Below are positions 11,871 through 22,900 of a stretch of 64,000 nucleotides of DNA, in pieces. Origin of the DNA: Wyeomyia smithii (taxonomy: Eukaryota > Arthropoda > Insecta > Diptera > Culicidae); the NCBI RefSeq assembly GCF_029784165.1, contig NC_073696.1:176256912-176320911 (forward strand). Reading direction: 5' to 3'. Each line of letters starts with the position of its first letter. Position 1 is the stretch's first letter. The notes under the pieces were generated by a model. It had not been told where the DNA came from. It saw nothing but the letters and a program-made list of their open reading frames with translations, and made no database searches. Made by a program: the position numbers and the translations under genes.

Positions 11871-12550
11871 GGTGCTTATTACGGGAGTCACTGCACGGTG
11901 AAATATATTTCACTCTCACGCTCACTTCACTTTTTTAGACCTATTTCCGATTCCACCTCAAGTGAGGTGACAAAAATCACCTCCGTGGAGTGAGATTGAC
12001 AGTGAAGTGAAATTGAGAATAGGACAAGTGAAATGAGATTGTTTCCCAGCTCAAAAATGTCTAAGTCCCAGAAAGTCGTTTTTTCCCGTTATTTTAGATA
12101 ACACCAGATCTTGACGTGTTCTGCATTTCTAAGACATTCAGCATCAAAAAAAATGTTTTTTTCGGTATCGAAAATTTCCTGAACTAGTTTGCATTTTTTT
12201 TTAATCGGGCAAAAAAATGAAAAATTGACCGCTTTAAGGCACGGATCAAACTCTGATTCGCTTCGTTACTGAAGAAGAAATCCAATATTTACCATTAGAT
12301 CACAAATCAATCAACTTTAAGACTTATGGCAGCTTCGTGGAATCATTTCACCGTTCAAAATGGTCGTGAAATAATTCCACGCGAAACGTCGCTTTTTCCG
12401 TTCTCACTTCACTGATATGACACACATAATAACCCAGATTCCACGGCAGATGTCACTTCGCGACGTTTTTCTCACTTACGTGAGTCCCGTAACAGGATTT
12501 TGTTCACTTCACTCTGATTTCACCGTGAAGTGACTCCCGTAATAAGCACC
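11871..12550. mobile_element. 680-bp MITE with 34-bp terminal inverted repeats
   Basis: The left end, GGTGCTTATTACGGGAGTCA (11871 onward), is matched by its reverse complement at 12517-12550. The 34-bp repeats differ at one position. An ATT trinucleotide flanks both ends and may be a 3-bp target duplication. Inside, short TCACTTCAC/GTGAAGTGA motifs recur in both orientations near both ends, as subterminal transposase-binding repeats often do. There is no coding frame, so it must be non-autonomous. The superfamily cannot be assigned from the ends alone. Confidence 0.8.
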
Positions 12551-12783
12551 ATTATTCGACAAAAATTAAACAATGCAAATGAAATTAACCTCCACAGAGT
12601 GCGTAACGAATTTTTTGCAGGTAACGACATGTTTTACAACTACAATTTACACCAGTTAGTCGCAATGCGATGAATGTTATGTGGTTTATTTTCTTTCATA
12701 ACATATGGGTAATGTAAATTATTTTATTGAATGAATCGCCTTCTTTTTCGATGACGTTTACCATGTTTTGATTCATAGATGTC

Positions 12784-13079
12784 ATTATACCCATGATTGT
12801 AGCTTAGAGCGACCCAAGTGTGATGTGAGGCATTCTATTGGTATCCCGCTCGACGATGCTCCACATAAAATAATCCAAAGGAGTGATATAAGGATTACTA
12901 TGGAGTCGAACTTCCTTCTCCCAACACTCCGGAACAGTTTTAGCAAGCCATTACTGTGTTTTCGGGGCATTATAAGCAGCGACTTCGTCTTGTTGGAAGA
13001 TAAAATGATGGTCGGAAGCAACCTTCTTCAGCCACGGGAAAACATCCTGCAGAATTTTGAAGTATACATCGCTTGTTAC
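12784..13079 (-). pseudogene. Mariner-like (DD37D type) transposase fragment
   Basis: Read on the minus strand this stretch gives the C-terminal half of an IS630-Tc1-mariner transposase: VTSDVYFKILQDVFPWLKK, then HHFIFQQDEVAAYNAPKTQ, a stop, WLAKTVPECWEKE, and NPYITPLDYFMWSIVERDTN. The QQD aspartate and the PLD aspartate are separated by 37 positions (counting the stop), which matches the DD37D/maT type. Two in-frame stops (after KTQ and after LGSL) make it inactive. The first catalytic aspartate and the N-terminal DNA-binding domain were not found. The plus-strand open frame over the same region is its antisense shadow. Confidence 0.7.
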
Positions 13080-13452
13080 TTTTTGTCATTGATTAAAGAA
13101 ATACAGGTGCATTACATCTTCGCGATATTAGAACGGTACTTGTATTTCTTCCGGGTAGGTGCGTATGATGGCTTTTTTATACAATACATTGTTCTTTACG
13201 TTGTTTTGTTCTTTTACGTTCATTGAAAACTGTTTGTTTATGTCTGACACCTAACAGTATAAGACATCCAGTGCTGTCAGGTATATCTGAATCTTGCTGC
13301 GCCATCATGAGAAATTAGTACGTAAAATTAACTGCATAAAATTGTCACACACTCTGTACAGTTTTGAAAAATTGTTTTTTTTTGTCGCACGGTTAAACGA
13401 AACGTTTCAACGAAAACCACCTTATTATATATGTTTTGTGAAAATTGGTATG

Positions 13453-13467
13453 CTCTTGTCTTGATAT
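13453..13467. repeat. Left target-site duplication of the SINE
   Basis: The 15-bp sequence CTCTTGTCTTGATAT is repeated exactly at 13821-13835, on either side of the SINE. The preceding G also matches, so the duplication may be 16 bp. Confidence 0.9.
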
Positions 13468-13820
13468 TTTTTTTTTTTTTTATTCTCGCTTATTTTCCGT
13501 CGGTCTAGTTCCGCCACTGTTGTGGCCAATCACCGACGCCCAGGGAGGCGACTCCACACCCAGGACCCTAACTCACGACCCGTTTATTAACGGACCGGCG
13601 CCAACGGCTTTACTTCCTCATGCGATGGAAGGCGTGATCCCAGAGATTTTTCGCCTCAGAAAATCTCCCGGTGTCGGCTAGGATTGAATCTAGACCAGTT
13701 GGGTTGGTTGTGAGTGGATCACGCCACCTCACAACCATCGACACCTATGTCGGCGGTGGGATTCGAACCCAGGCGTCGAGCGTGGTTGGCGGAGACGTTA
13801 CCAACCACACTAGGCCCCCG
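13468..13820 (-). mobile_element. tRNA-derived SINE (Feilai-like)
   Basis: On the minus strand the element begins near 13820 with a tRNA-like head. A box-A match (TAGTGTGGTTGG) lies at 13801-13812 and a perfect box B (GGTTCGAATCC) at 13759-13769, with normal RNA polymerase III spacing. The body runs to about 13483 and ends in an oligo(A) tail, seen as T's at 13468-13482. An exact 15-bp target duplication flanks it, typical of LINE-driven retroposition. It encodes no protein. Any open frame inside is accidental. The resemblance to the mosquito Feilai family is from memory of its tRNA-like structure and needs a search. Confidence 0.88.
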
Positions 13821-13835
13821 CTCTTGTCTTGATAT
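13821..13835. repeat. Right target-site duplication of the SINE
   Basis: This is an exact copy of 13453-13467 and abuts the 5' end of the minus-strand SINE. Confidence 0.9.
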
Positions 13836-13931
13836 AAAGTGAATAATTTTAAATATTCTCAATCAAAAAATTCGATACATAGCAACACCAGCCAAAATTT
13901 ATAAGCATTAAAGATAGTAATTGCCCATGTA

Positions 13932-15230
13932 ACGTATGAGGAAAAAAATCCGAACAAACTTTTAGTTCCAAATAAAAATATTGCGCAAATTATTTTTCTA
14001 AACTTGTTTGTTTATTCAAGTAACGTAACTCATCAACAAAACTCACAAGAAAAAATCAGCGCCACACCGCGCTGATTTCCTGACCCTTTGGCGTACTTGC
14101 CTCATAGCTTCTTGAATTCCGGATGTTTCAATTGATTTAATCTCCTTCTTGGTTTTGTTGATCAAAAAATCGACGGTTTTTGCTCTGTAACCTTTGTGGT
14201 AGACCATACGCTCCAAATTTGCCCAGAAAGTTTCAAGAGGCCACAGCTGTGGCACAATTGAAGGATTGCATTCTTTCGGGATAAACTCGATATTGCGTTG
14301 GCGCAAATCCGCTAAAGTTGCATTAGCATAGTGTGACGATGCAAGATCTGGCCAAAATATCACTTTTTCATTTTTGTGGTACCGTTGGATGAATTTTTGA
14401 AGGACTGGCATACTCTTCGTCACATAGACTTGGGCATTAACCGCCAGGCCCTTCTTAAAAAACACAGGTTCGCTTATTCCACGCTCACTGATGGCCATCC
14501 ATAACATAACCTTATCCGGAAACTTTGACTTGAGGATAAACTTGACATCTGATGCTGCCTCTTTATCGGGGAACTCGTAGTAGAATTTTAGTTGCCATTC
14601 ATTGCCCTCCACCGTAAAATATGTCTCATCGTACATGATACACTTATATCTCGAAGAAGCCGCGAAATATGTTTGGGAAAGAGCTCGTAGTCTGGATTCA
14701 ATCGTACTGTACTGCTTTTAGGTGACCGCAGGAACCTTTTTTTAGATTTCCGTTTTATACCCATTCCATGCAGATACTTCTTGACCGTTTTTGGATCAAC
14801 CTGATATTTATTGTCCAGCTCACGATATGATTTCGCCGACCGATCAGCTGTTTCCGCCTTAAATTTCGCTCAAACAAAAAGTCCATTTTCGTCCGGAACC
14901 AGATTTTCTTTCGCATGTATTTCCATTCTCGAAGCGTTTGACAGTACTGTATATGAAAGTTTTTTTTATTTCCAAGATCTTTAAAATAGTGGAACACTTC
15001 ACTTTTGGATTTTTCTTTATTTTGCTCACAAAATTTGAAAATTGATTTTTGTCGGTCTTCTTCCGACAACGCCATTATGTCTACTGAGCGTCACTTGACA
15101 GAATCGACCGGTCGTGTTGCCAGTTATATAAAAGTAGTTCTTCAATTTATGGAAGAAGATTTTTCGATTTGAGCAGCACTTTGAAATAGTAAATCAATAA
15201 AAAGTTGTTCGGATTTTTTTCCTCACACGT
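13932..15230 (-). mobile_element. DD37E (ITmD37E-type) Tc1/mariner-superfamily transposon
   Basis: Inverted ends ACGTATGAGGAAAAAAATCC (from 13932) and its complement ending at 15230 match over 26 bp with one difference. Both are flanked by TA (13930-13931 and 15231-15232), the target duplication of this superfamily. The length (1.3 kb) and a single internal minus-strand transposase gene fit the ITmD37E family known from mosquitoes. The transposase is frameshifted, so this copy is non-autonomous, although the ends look well preserved. Confidence 0.9.
14043..15075 (-). pseudogene. DD37E transposase, frameshifted
   Basis: The N-terminal segment starts at 15075 (MALSEEDRQKSIFKF) and should hold the helix-turn-helix DNA-binding region. 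It stays open to 14755 but probably changes frame near 14870. The catalytic segment is open from about 14690 to 14043. In that frame, counted from the methionine at 14636, D3 (MYDETYF), D97 (FWPDLASSHYA) and E135 (LWPLETFWANLE) form the triad, with 37 residues between the last two. All three acidic residues are intact, so the protein is broken by frameshifts in the linker, not by loss of the active site. The enzyme would cut and paste the element at TA sites. Confidence 0.87.
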
Positions 15231-15232
15231 TA

Positions 15233-18200
15233 CTCATACTCACAGGTACGTTACTAATTAGATTTTTGATGTGGTGGTTGATAGTGCAATCAATTGTGTA
15301 AAATAAATGCCGAATCAGCGCCTTATAACATACACCTAATCATTCGCTTATTCTGTCTCGACCAGGATCAGCCTGTAGGGTTCCTTCCTAATTATGGCCA
15401 AGCAAAGCACATAATTACCCGCATTGGGAATAGTCGATAGCCGAGCCAAACGAGGACATAAACCGCCATTGGACAACAAAAACACAGGTAGACTCCCTTC
15501 GAGCCTCATTGCTATTCTATACTTGTACACGTGTAGAGAGTGTCAAATCACAGAATAGCCATCAATTCTGCACCAGAATCACAATGCACGCGACGCATTA
15601 AAGCAGACTAACGAGACAACCGATCGATGAACTGACAGTTCGTAAAAAAATGTCGTCAAAAATGTTCAGCCCCCTTTGCTGATGAGGCACCTTTCGTGTT
15701 TTGTGATAAAGAGGGAGTAAGAGACCAAGGAAAGGCAACACCACATCCTGTTTGTCGGGGGTTGTGATTTGGCGACCTTTGCGTTGATGCCACATAAAGA
15801 CCGACGCCTTCCTTTGCCTCTTTCGGTATTCCTCTATATTTTGTTCTGCTTTTCAGCGTTAAACCAAGGTCCTGCTATTACAATTCAATGCGTAACACGA
15901 TAGTGCTATTATTGAAGTTGTTATTGTTATATCGGGTTCTAAATCATTCCATTGTACCCCGTCGAGTCGATATTGTAGGGTTTCTGCAGATAAGCATAGT
16001 GCATCTCTAGCACCCCTAGTGTAAACAGAGCTCTATTGATTGGACAGTTCCAATATTTATAACGGAACGTCTGGATAACGGAAGCAAACTCGAAAGTGTT
16101 ATCGTTGTTTTTTCTGCAAATTTTCAGTAAGATTCGTTTCATTTCATCGATACAAATCATCGAGTAAAAAATTCACAACTACAATACAGGGTTGCCATCT
16201 TTCGGGCCTTCCCCAAATATGTTTTGGTGAAAACTTTCTAATTTACTTTAAACCAGATGAATATATTAACTAGACAATCATTGCACTATGAAATAACTTT
16301 AAACGAATTTGTAAGATAAATGTTCTTATTGAGCGTCTTAGTAGAATGTAATAGAATATTGAGAATAGATTATGTTTCCATTTAAATCTGATACAAACGT
16401 AGTAGAATTAAACTAAATTATAGCCTGTTCTCATTATTCGAATTTGCAAGATCGAGTTGTTTACGGTATATTTTGTAAATCAACTTGATTTGAAATCTAT
16501 TCATATATACTAACAATTCGTATAATGATGTGTATATCTTGTATACGTACCATATACAATCGTTTTCTACAAATTTCTAATTTCATTCTAATCGAAGATA
16601 AAAATAAATAAAAATGCTCTCATATACGAGTACATCAAAGAACGATTAACTTGATCCTGCAGCTAAGCACATATGTGAATTGTTCAGATACAATATTTCG
16701 CCCAACAGCGGATGCAACTGCTCTATGTATCGCAGTAAGATCGCGTATCTAATTAACAAGTTAACGGTCAGCCAATAGCAATTGATTGCTTGTCACTGTT
16801 GTTTGCTGCGCATTATCAGAACACATAATCGCCGCAGCTGCACATCCCACACCTTTTGGCCCGCTTCGATTCACTAGAGAGCTAGCCAAACTCCGTCGGG
16901 TCAAAGGGCATGTTGTGTGACCATGCTGTTTATTTTCCTGCATTCATTCCATTCCCTGGTGCGAGACTCCATGCGGAGCAATCTCAATATGTGTTTATTT
17001 AATCCACACCCGCTGACCCTTATTGTCCTTTGTGTAGCAGTGTGTGTGCTCTATCATTTTACATCTAAATATCGAAAAATATTGATTATCCATAAAAACA
17101 AAATGTATTTCCCCACATATTTGGTCGAAGCAGCCAGTATAGCAATTGTTTATTGTATGTGTTCGAAAAGTTTTCGTGGAAGGAGGAGGGCATTTCGTCT
17201 CCAACGGCATAAGAGGACTTCCACGCGTCATAGCCAGTACAGCCTGCAGTGTAAAGCCCGTTGGCTGCTGAAACAGACCACCCGTCCAGGATTGGGGTTC
17301 ATATCAGCTTCGCCACAGTCGAGTGAGGAAGAAAATGAAATTTGATATCGAATGAGCGTACGAAACATGCGGTAATGGTAATCATACTATTATCGGTTCA
17401 ATTTAAGTTTTTTTTTCGGTCGAAGCCTTATAACCGACAGCATGCGTATGCTTCTAGGATTTTAAGAGGATCCTCCATAGCGGCAGCATCTCCGTGCCAG
17501 TTTTCGGCCCATTTTCAGACGAAGTTCAACAAAACCGACAGTGAATTTGAGCGGCTATTTACTGCTTCAATAACGCTGATCCCGCTTGAAGGAAATTTCT
17601 GGGCGAAACTCATGCCAAATTAAATATTTTTTCCACTTTCGTATGTTGTTAGGTAATCTAATGCGTATCTAGAAACAGGGCGGGCAACGTGGTGCAAAGC
17701 ACATGGGAAAAGTTTTTAAATAGAGTATGGGGATCTTCGGCAATATTGCTAAACTGAATCGCAACAGCACAGGAAAATCCACCAATAATTTGTTCTGAGC
17801 GAATGATGTAGCTTTTCCAGCCATGTGAGTTTATATGGATGCCCTAAGGCTTGGATGAGAACGTAGATTGGATTTACTTGCACAATATGTTGGTTTAATA
17901 AATTCTAAAGTTTGTTTTTTGGGTCAAAGTTTTATGTGAAACTTCTCGTCCATCAATTGTTGAATCATAGCAATGCTCTAATGTGTAATCTAAGTGCCTG
18001 GTTTCCGTCATGAACACGTTCAGAAATTATACTCATTGCTTCCAAAGTGGAGAAATATGTTGCGACTCTTCCCGTTGTCACCAAAATGAACAGAACAAAT
18101 TTATTTACGGTTTTAACATACCATTTAAGAAAACTTCGTAATACTATGTCAACAATTAGTTTGAAATAGTTTTCTTATGTCAAGATAATCGTTATTTATC

Positions 18201-18238
18201 CACCTCGCTAGAATTCAGAACATTTAAATTTGAATGTT
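15233..18238. other. AT-rich intergenic region, no recognised gene
   Basis: Nothing in this 3 kb is recognisable as a gene family. The longest plus-strand frame (16917-17345, 142 codons) begins with a hydrophobic stretch and ends in a basic/acidic tail. It shows no motif and overlaps an antisense frame. The interval 16200-16660 is very AT-rich. I saw no RNA gene and no paired terminal repeat. Confidence 0.45.
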
Positions 18239-19511
18239 GGGTCAGAATTCGTGAAACGGATCACTAAAAATCGCGATGTTTAATTTTTTCACATAAGTAT
18301 TAAAAACTTCAAGAGTTTCACTCGGGAAGTTGAGTTTCCAATTTTTATTGAATTTGAGTAAATTTACAAGTTGTTATTGTCATTTGAAATTCAGGTCAAA
18401 ATTGTTTTTAAATAGACATAGCTTTAAAAATATCGCATCGAATTTGATGAAATTTTCACAGCAGATGCATCCTGAGTTGTAGTTTACGAAAATATTTTTT
18501 TTGAAGAAAAAAACATTTTTTCAATAGTAACTATTTAAAACAATATGTTGAAAATCTATGTTCTGGGGCACTGAAAAATCTGAAAAAAATCACAAGTTTT
18601 TTTGACGAAATTTCGAAACTGCCCTGAAAATTTCGCGGTGGTGATATTTTTTGATCAAAAGATATGGGCCTTCAAAGTTGGTGCCGCAACGCATTTTTCA
18701 AGCGAGAAATGCTCCTAAACCAAGTTTTCTTCAGTTCTCATACCAAAAGGGCACCATAATGGCTAAAAGTGATAGCACGGGCGATCTTAACCCGCTGATG
18801 CATTCTGTACGGTTGTCCCCTAACTAAATTTTGCATTATTTTTTTAGTAAAATGTGTAGGTAGGCTTGCGAGTTGTAAGGGGCATAAAATATACTGTCTT
18901 CATCATTAAGTTGGGTAACAGACTAAGCATATTTTGACTATTTTGCGACTGAAAATCATTTCTATTAAACTAGTTTTACAAACCTTACAGAATTTTTACA
19001 TATAACTGAAACTGGGATTGTCAATAGTAGTACTGGTCACTCACTTCTCGCTTGAAAATGCGCTTGGCACCAACTTTGAAGGCCCATATCTTTTGATCAA
19101 AAAATGTCACCACCGCGAAATTTTCATGGCAGTTTCGAAATTTCGTCAAAAATACTTCTGATTTATTTCAGATTTTTCAGTGCCCCAGAACATAGATTTT
19201 CAACAAATTGTTTTAAATAGTTACTATTGAAAAAATATTTTTTTCTCCAAAAAATTATTTTCGTAAACTACAACTTAGGATGCATCTGCTGTGAAAATTT
19301 CATCAAATTCGATGCAATATTTTGGAAGCTATGTCTGTTTAAAAACAATTTTGACCTAAATTTCAAATGACAATAACAACTTATAAACTTACTCAAATTC
19401 ATTGAAAATTGGAAAATCAACTTCCCGAGTGAAACTCTTGAAGTTTTTAATACTTATTTGAAAAAATTAGACATCGCGATTTTTAGTGATCCGTTTTACG
19501 AATTCTGACCC
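18239..19511. mobile_element. Foldback element with ~470-bp inverted repeat arms
   Basis: The left arm (18239 to about 18711) and right arm (about 19042-19511) are reverse complements along their whole length, with scattered substitutions and small indels. Outer ends are GGGTCAGAATTCG and CGAATTCTGACCC. The inner ends lie at the AGCGAGAAATG motif. The unique centre is about 330 bp and has no open frame. TGTT occurs next to both ends and may be a 4-bp target duplication. Long arms with a short non-coding centre fit a foldback or long-TIR MITE. A transcript through it would form a very long double-stranded hairpin. Confidence 0.88.
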
Positions 19512-20889
19512 TGTTACTATTGAAAATGAAGCCGACAATCGTTAACTTCCGAATGAAGTTTTTGGGCAGTATAAACAAACAACCGGAAACTCTATCCGAA
19601 ATGGTGTCAGAAGGAGAAAATTGAAAATAAAGATGAGGTTAAACAATCTTCCAGGGATGTATCTCAAGTAAATGATTAAACCTATGATTACAATACAATT
19701 CCCGCCTTTGAAGCTATAGGCGAAGGGGTGATAAAATGGACACCTTAAGCCATTTCCCAATTTTCTCCACAGTTTAACACTACAACTATGAGTCGATAGC
19801 GCACATTAACTGAGCCACTAATGGTTGATACAAAATATAAGAAGAAGTACTCAAATATAGTATTTTTCGCAGTTTTCATGAGCATTTTCGACAGCCGGTT
19901 TTTTGGGGTAAAATGGACAGGTGTGGGTAAAATGAACATAGGGAGGTGATAATATGAACACCTTGGGCGTGAACATTAATTGTCCCTCCACAAATAGTAA
20001 AAAGTTGTTCCATAGCACGTGACACACTTATGCATTCACCAACAGTTCAATTTGTCGTAGAATTAATAACAATATATGACCTTACCCTCAAGAAACTGAG
20101 AAATGGCGGAAGTTTTTTTACGGACATTCCGCATTCAACGGTACGTTTAGCCGCGGTCATCTGTTCATTGATCCGAGTTTACCTTTGCGTTTTTCTGATA
20201 TCAACACGAAGCATCAAGATTTTTGAATGGAAATTAACACAATTTTTTTCCTGCTGTCCATTTTACCCGCACATATATATTATTGATAACACTTAAATAT
20301 ATCGAGAAAATTATTTAAAAATTTACTAACCTTTGATGACTTCTGCTGGTTAGTAGTCTGAGTACAGATATTTGCAGAAAAATCGTTGTAAAATACTGTT
20401 TTACATTAGAAAAAACCTTAGTTTTTGTAGGCCAAAAATAACATCACCATCACGAATGTGCACGTGTTTTTTGTTTTTGTTTATTATTTTGACTATTTGA
20501 CTGATTCATATCGCATACTTTGTTTCAAATAGCTTCTGGTCCCTTTAAGATAAGGTGCCAAAGAAATTTGTACTATTCTTCAACGTAATAGTCGAGATTT
20601 AAACGAGGGTCCCTTTTACCACCCCTGTTCATTTTACCCACAATTCCCCTATTCAATATTTGAATATGGTATATTTCCAATACGCACTACTTCGATTGCT
20701 TTCCAAGCCGAAGTTCGATGGTACGGAGACAATCAGTATTGAGCAAAGTTAGCACAATTTTTGACCAATGTTGAGACCTATAAGTACAAAGAGTGTGTAT
20801 TTGTAACTTTGAGTAGCTACATATACAATTGCACTAGTATCGGTAAAAGTTTTCGCAAAACTGTCGAAACTACTTCAAGTCAGTTTAAT
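19512..20889. repeat. Intergenic region with scattered GGGTAAAATG(G/A)ACA motifs
   Basis: A motif of the form GGGGTAAAATGGACA recurs in direct orientation near 19725-19742, 19907-19920, 19926-19940 and 19943-19960. It occurs inverted near 20256-20270, 20610-20622 and 20625-20642. The distribution, direct on the left and inverted on the right, suggests one or two decayed MITEs with repeated terminal motifs. No exact ends or target duplications could be fixed and no coding frame was found. Confidence 0.5.
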
Positions 20890-20897
20890 ATAATAGT
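20890..20897. repeat. Left 8-bp target duplication of the hAT-type element
   Basis: ATAATAGT is repeated exactly at 22893-22900. An 8-bp duplication is the hallmark of hAT transposition. Confidence 0.88.
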
Positions 20898-22892
20898 TAG
20901 GGTGGTTTACCGGTAAAACAAAAACCGGTAAAACCGATATTTTTTTCAATACCGAAATACCGGTATTAGAGAGGCGAAAAAACCGGTATTTTCGGTATTT
21001 TTCTTTTAATTGAAAAAAAAACTTGTCACAATATTCATAAATCATTGTTAGGCTAATGAATGCTAATCACTTAGGCAGGCTTTACAAATCACATGACGAT
21101 GTATATGAATAATTAATACATTTATACAAAAGCAACATTAAGTAGTAATTTATCCTTAACTATTTATCAATTTTTGTTATCTTTTTGTTTGTTCTGCTCG
21201 GATTCAGACGATGTGTTTGTTTGTATCGATAATATGTCAAAAAACTTCATATCAATAAAGCAAAACATTTTTTTTAAGTAGAACAGCTAATCTTTTTACA
21301 CTCTTATACTCTCAGTGGCAACGCGTGGGTTTTGAACCTGCCAGTTTAACTACAAATTATGAAAATCATAGTTTGAGGCAGTAATCACAATCATGTCAGC
21401 GAAAATTCATTATTCATTTGTGCTACTTGAGAGTAAAACTTAAAAAAATAATAAATAAATATAAATTTGGATTAGGAATTCGTTTTTTGTTGATATAAAG
21501 TATTTACAGGATGAAATAATCAACCAATAATGAATTTCATCCTAAAAATTACTGCTCCTTGAAAAAGTGAAATTTGAATAGTTCAAACCTTCGTCGCCCG
21601 AAAATTCATTATTCATTTGTGCTACTTGAAAGTAAAACTTAAAAAAATAATAAATAAATATAAATTTGGATAGGGAATTCGTTTTTTGTTGATATAAAGT
21701 ATTTACAGGATGAAATAATCAACCAATAATGAATTTCATCCTAAAAATTACTGCTCCTTGAAAAAGTGAAATTTTAATAGTTCAAACCTTCGTCGCCCGT
21801 ACCGCAGCGGTCTTTTATCAGCAACTAGCTGAATGTACCCGGCCTCACTCGTGTAAAAGTTTTCCATAATTTTCTATATTTTTATATATGTTTTACCAAC
21901 CTCTCATTTCAAACATTTATTTCTATTTCAGTTTCAAACTTGTTCATATGCCACATTTTTCGTTTCTCCATCAAAAGCTAAAGTTAATAAAATAATTGTA
22001 ATAATAAATAATTTGAACGAACTGTTTTAAGAGCATCGAACAGAATAAAGAAGTATTTATCTTCTATTCATTCGGATTCGTAAAAAGTAAATTCTGGTCT
22101 GATCGTGATTTCTTTTTTTTACTATATTCATATACTCTTCTCAACAGTTTCAAATATTGTTTTTCTACGAATTTTAAAGTTATTCACTAATTTGAAACTA
22201 AGTTTTGCGATGTGAAAAAAAAATTAAGTAAAAATTTGCATGTTTTTTGTTATAACATTAGTTTCGAAATTATGTTCTTCGCAATCATATCACTAGAATT
22301 ATTCATTGGATTTCTTCAAACACTGTTATCCAGTGTTGTATCTGTATCGTATACCACAAGAGATCAAAACAATGGTCGCAGAGGTCCTAATCTTACAAAA
22401 CAATCTGGATCGTAATGAAGCATAGGTACTCATAAATGCAAAAACATAATCATGCAGCGACACGTCCATACATAGATGCAACCTGAAACGCTAAGCAAAA
22501 AATAAATTTCGAATCCAAATTTTATTCTTCGGCAGTGGCTTACTTCAGCAGGTTTTCGTATAAGACTGCGGCAGAAAACTGGCCGAAGACAACCACTACC
22601 GGGGACGTTCTACACCCTATATCTTTAATTATTTTTCAGTTTTATTTTAAATACCTAGTACAGAGAGAATGACATGCGTTTTTTTTTCGCGGACAATCAT
22701 CATTACTTCCCCAAACTATGATTTTAAGAATTTTGTAGTTGAAAAAGTAGGTTTAAAGACCACGAGTCACCTCTGGTTTGTATTAATCCAAAAAAAATAA
22801 AAATACCTGTTTTTCACCGGTTTTACCGGTTTTTATTTTTATGAATACCGAAATACCGGTTTTTCGAAAAGTCGGTAATACCGACCACCCTA
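20898..22892. mobile_element. 2.0-kb non-autonomous hAT-type element
   Basis: The ends are TAGGGTGGT (20898) and its complement ACCACCCTA (ending 22892), flanked by a perfect 8-bp duplication. Both are hAT features. Subterminal regions are dense in TACCGGTA/ACCGGT and ATACCGAAATACCGG motifs in both orientations, likely transposase-binding repeats. No hAT transposase frame (such as the C-terminal dimerisation region) is visible. The longest frame is only 67 codons (22212-22415). The interior is AT-rich and contains a 199-bp tandem duplication. It must therefore depend on a transposase made elsewhere. Confidence 0.85.
21401..21798. repeat. 199-bp tandem duplication inside the hAT-type element
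   Basis: Copy 1 (21401-21599) and copy 2 (21600-21798) are head-to-tail and differ at only a few positions, for example GAGAG versus GAAAG near the start. The join is a short GAAAATTC microhomology. Near-identity means the duplication is recent relative to the element, or has been homogenised. Confidence 0.9.
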
Positions 22893-22900
22893 ATAATAGT
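22893..22900. repeat. Right 8-bp target duplication of the hAT-type element
   Basis: This is an exact copy of ATAATAGT at 20890-20897. Confidence 0.88.

Noticed and set aside
12768..13226. 152-codon plus-strand ORF
   Set aside because: It is antisense to the DD37D transposase relic, whose minus-strand reading gives recognisable motifs.
16917..17345. 142-codon plus-strand ORF as a membrane protein gene
   Set aside because: Its composition follows the AT-rich background, it overlaps an antisense frame, and no motif or splice context supports it.
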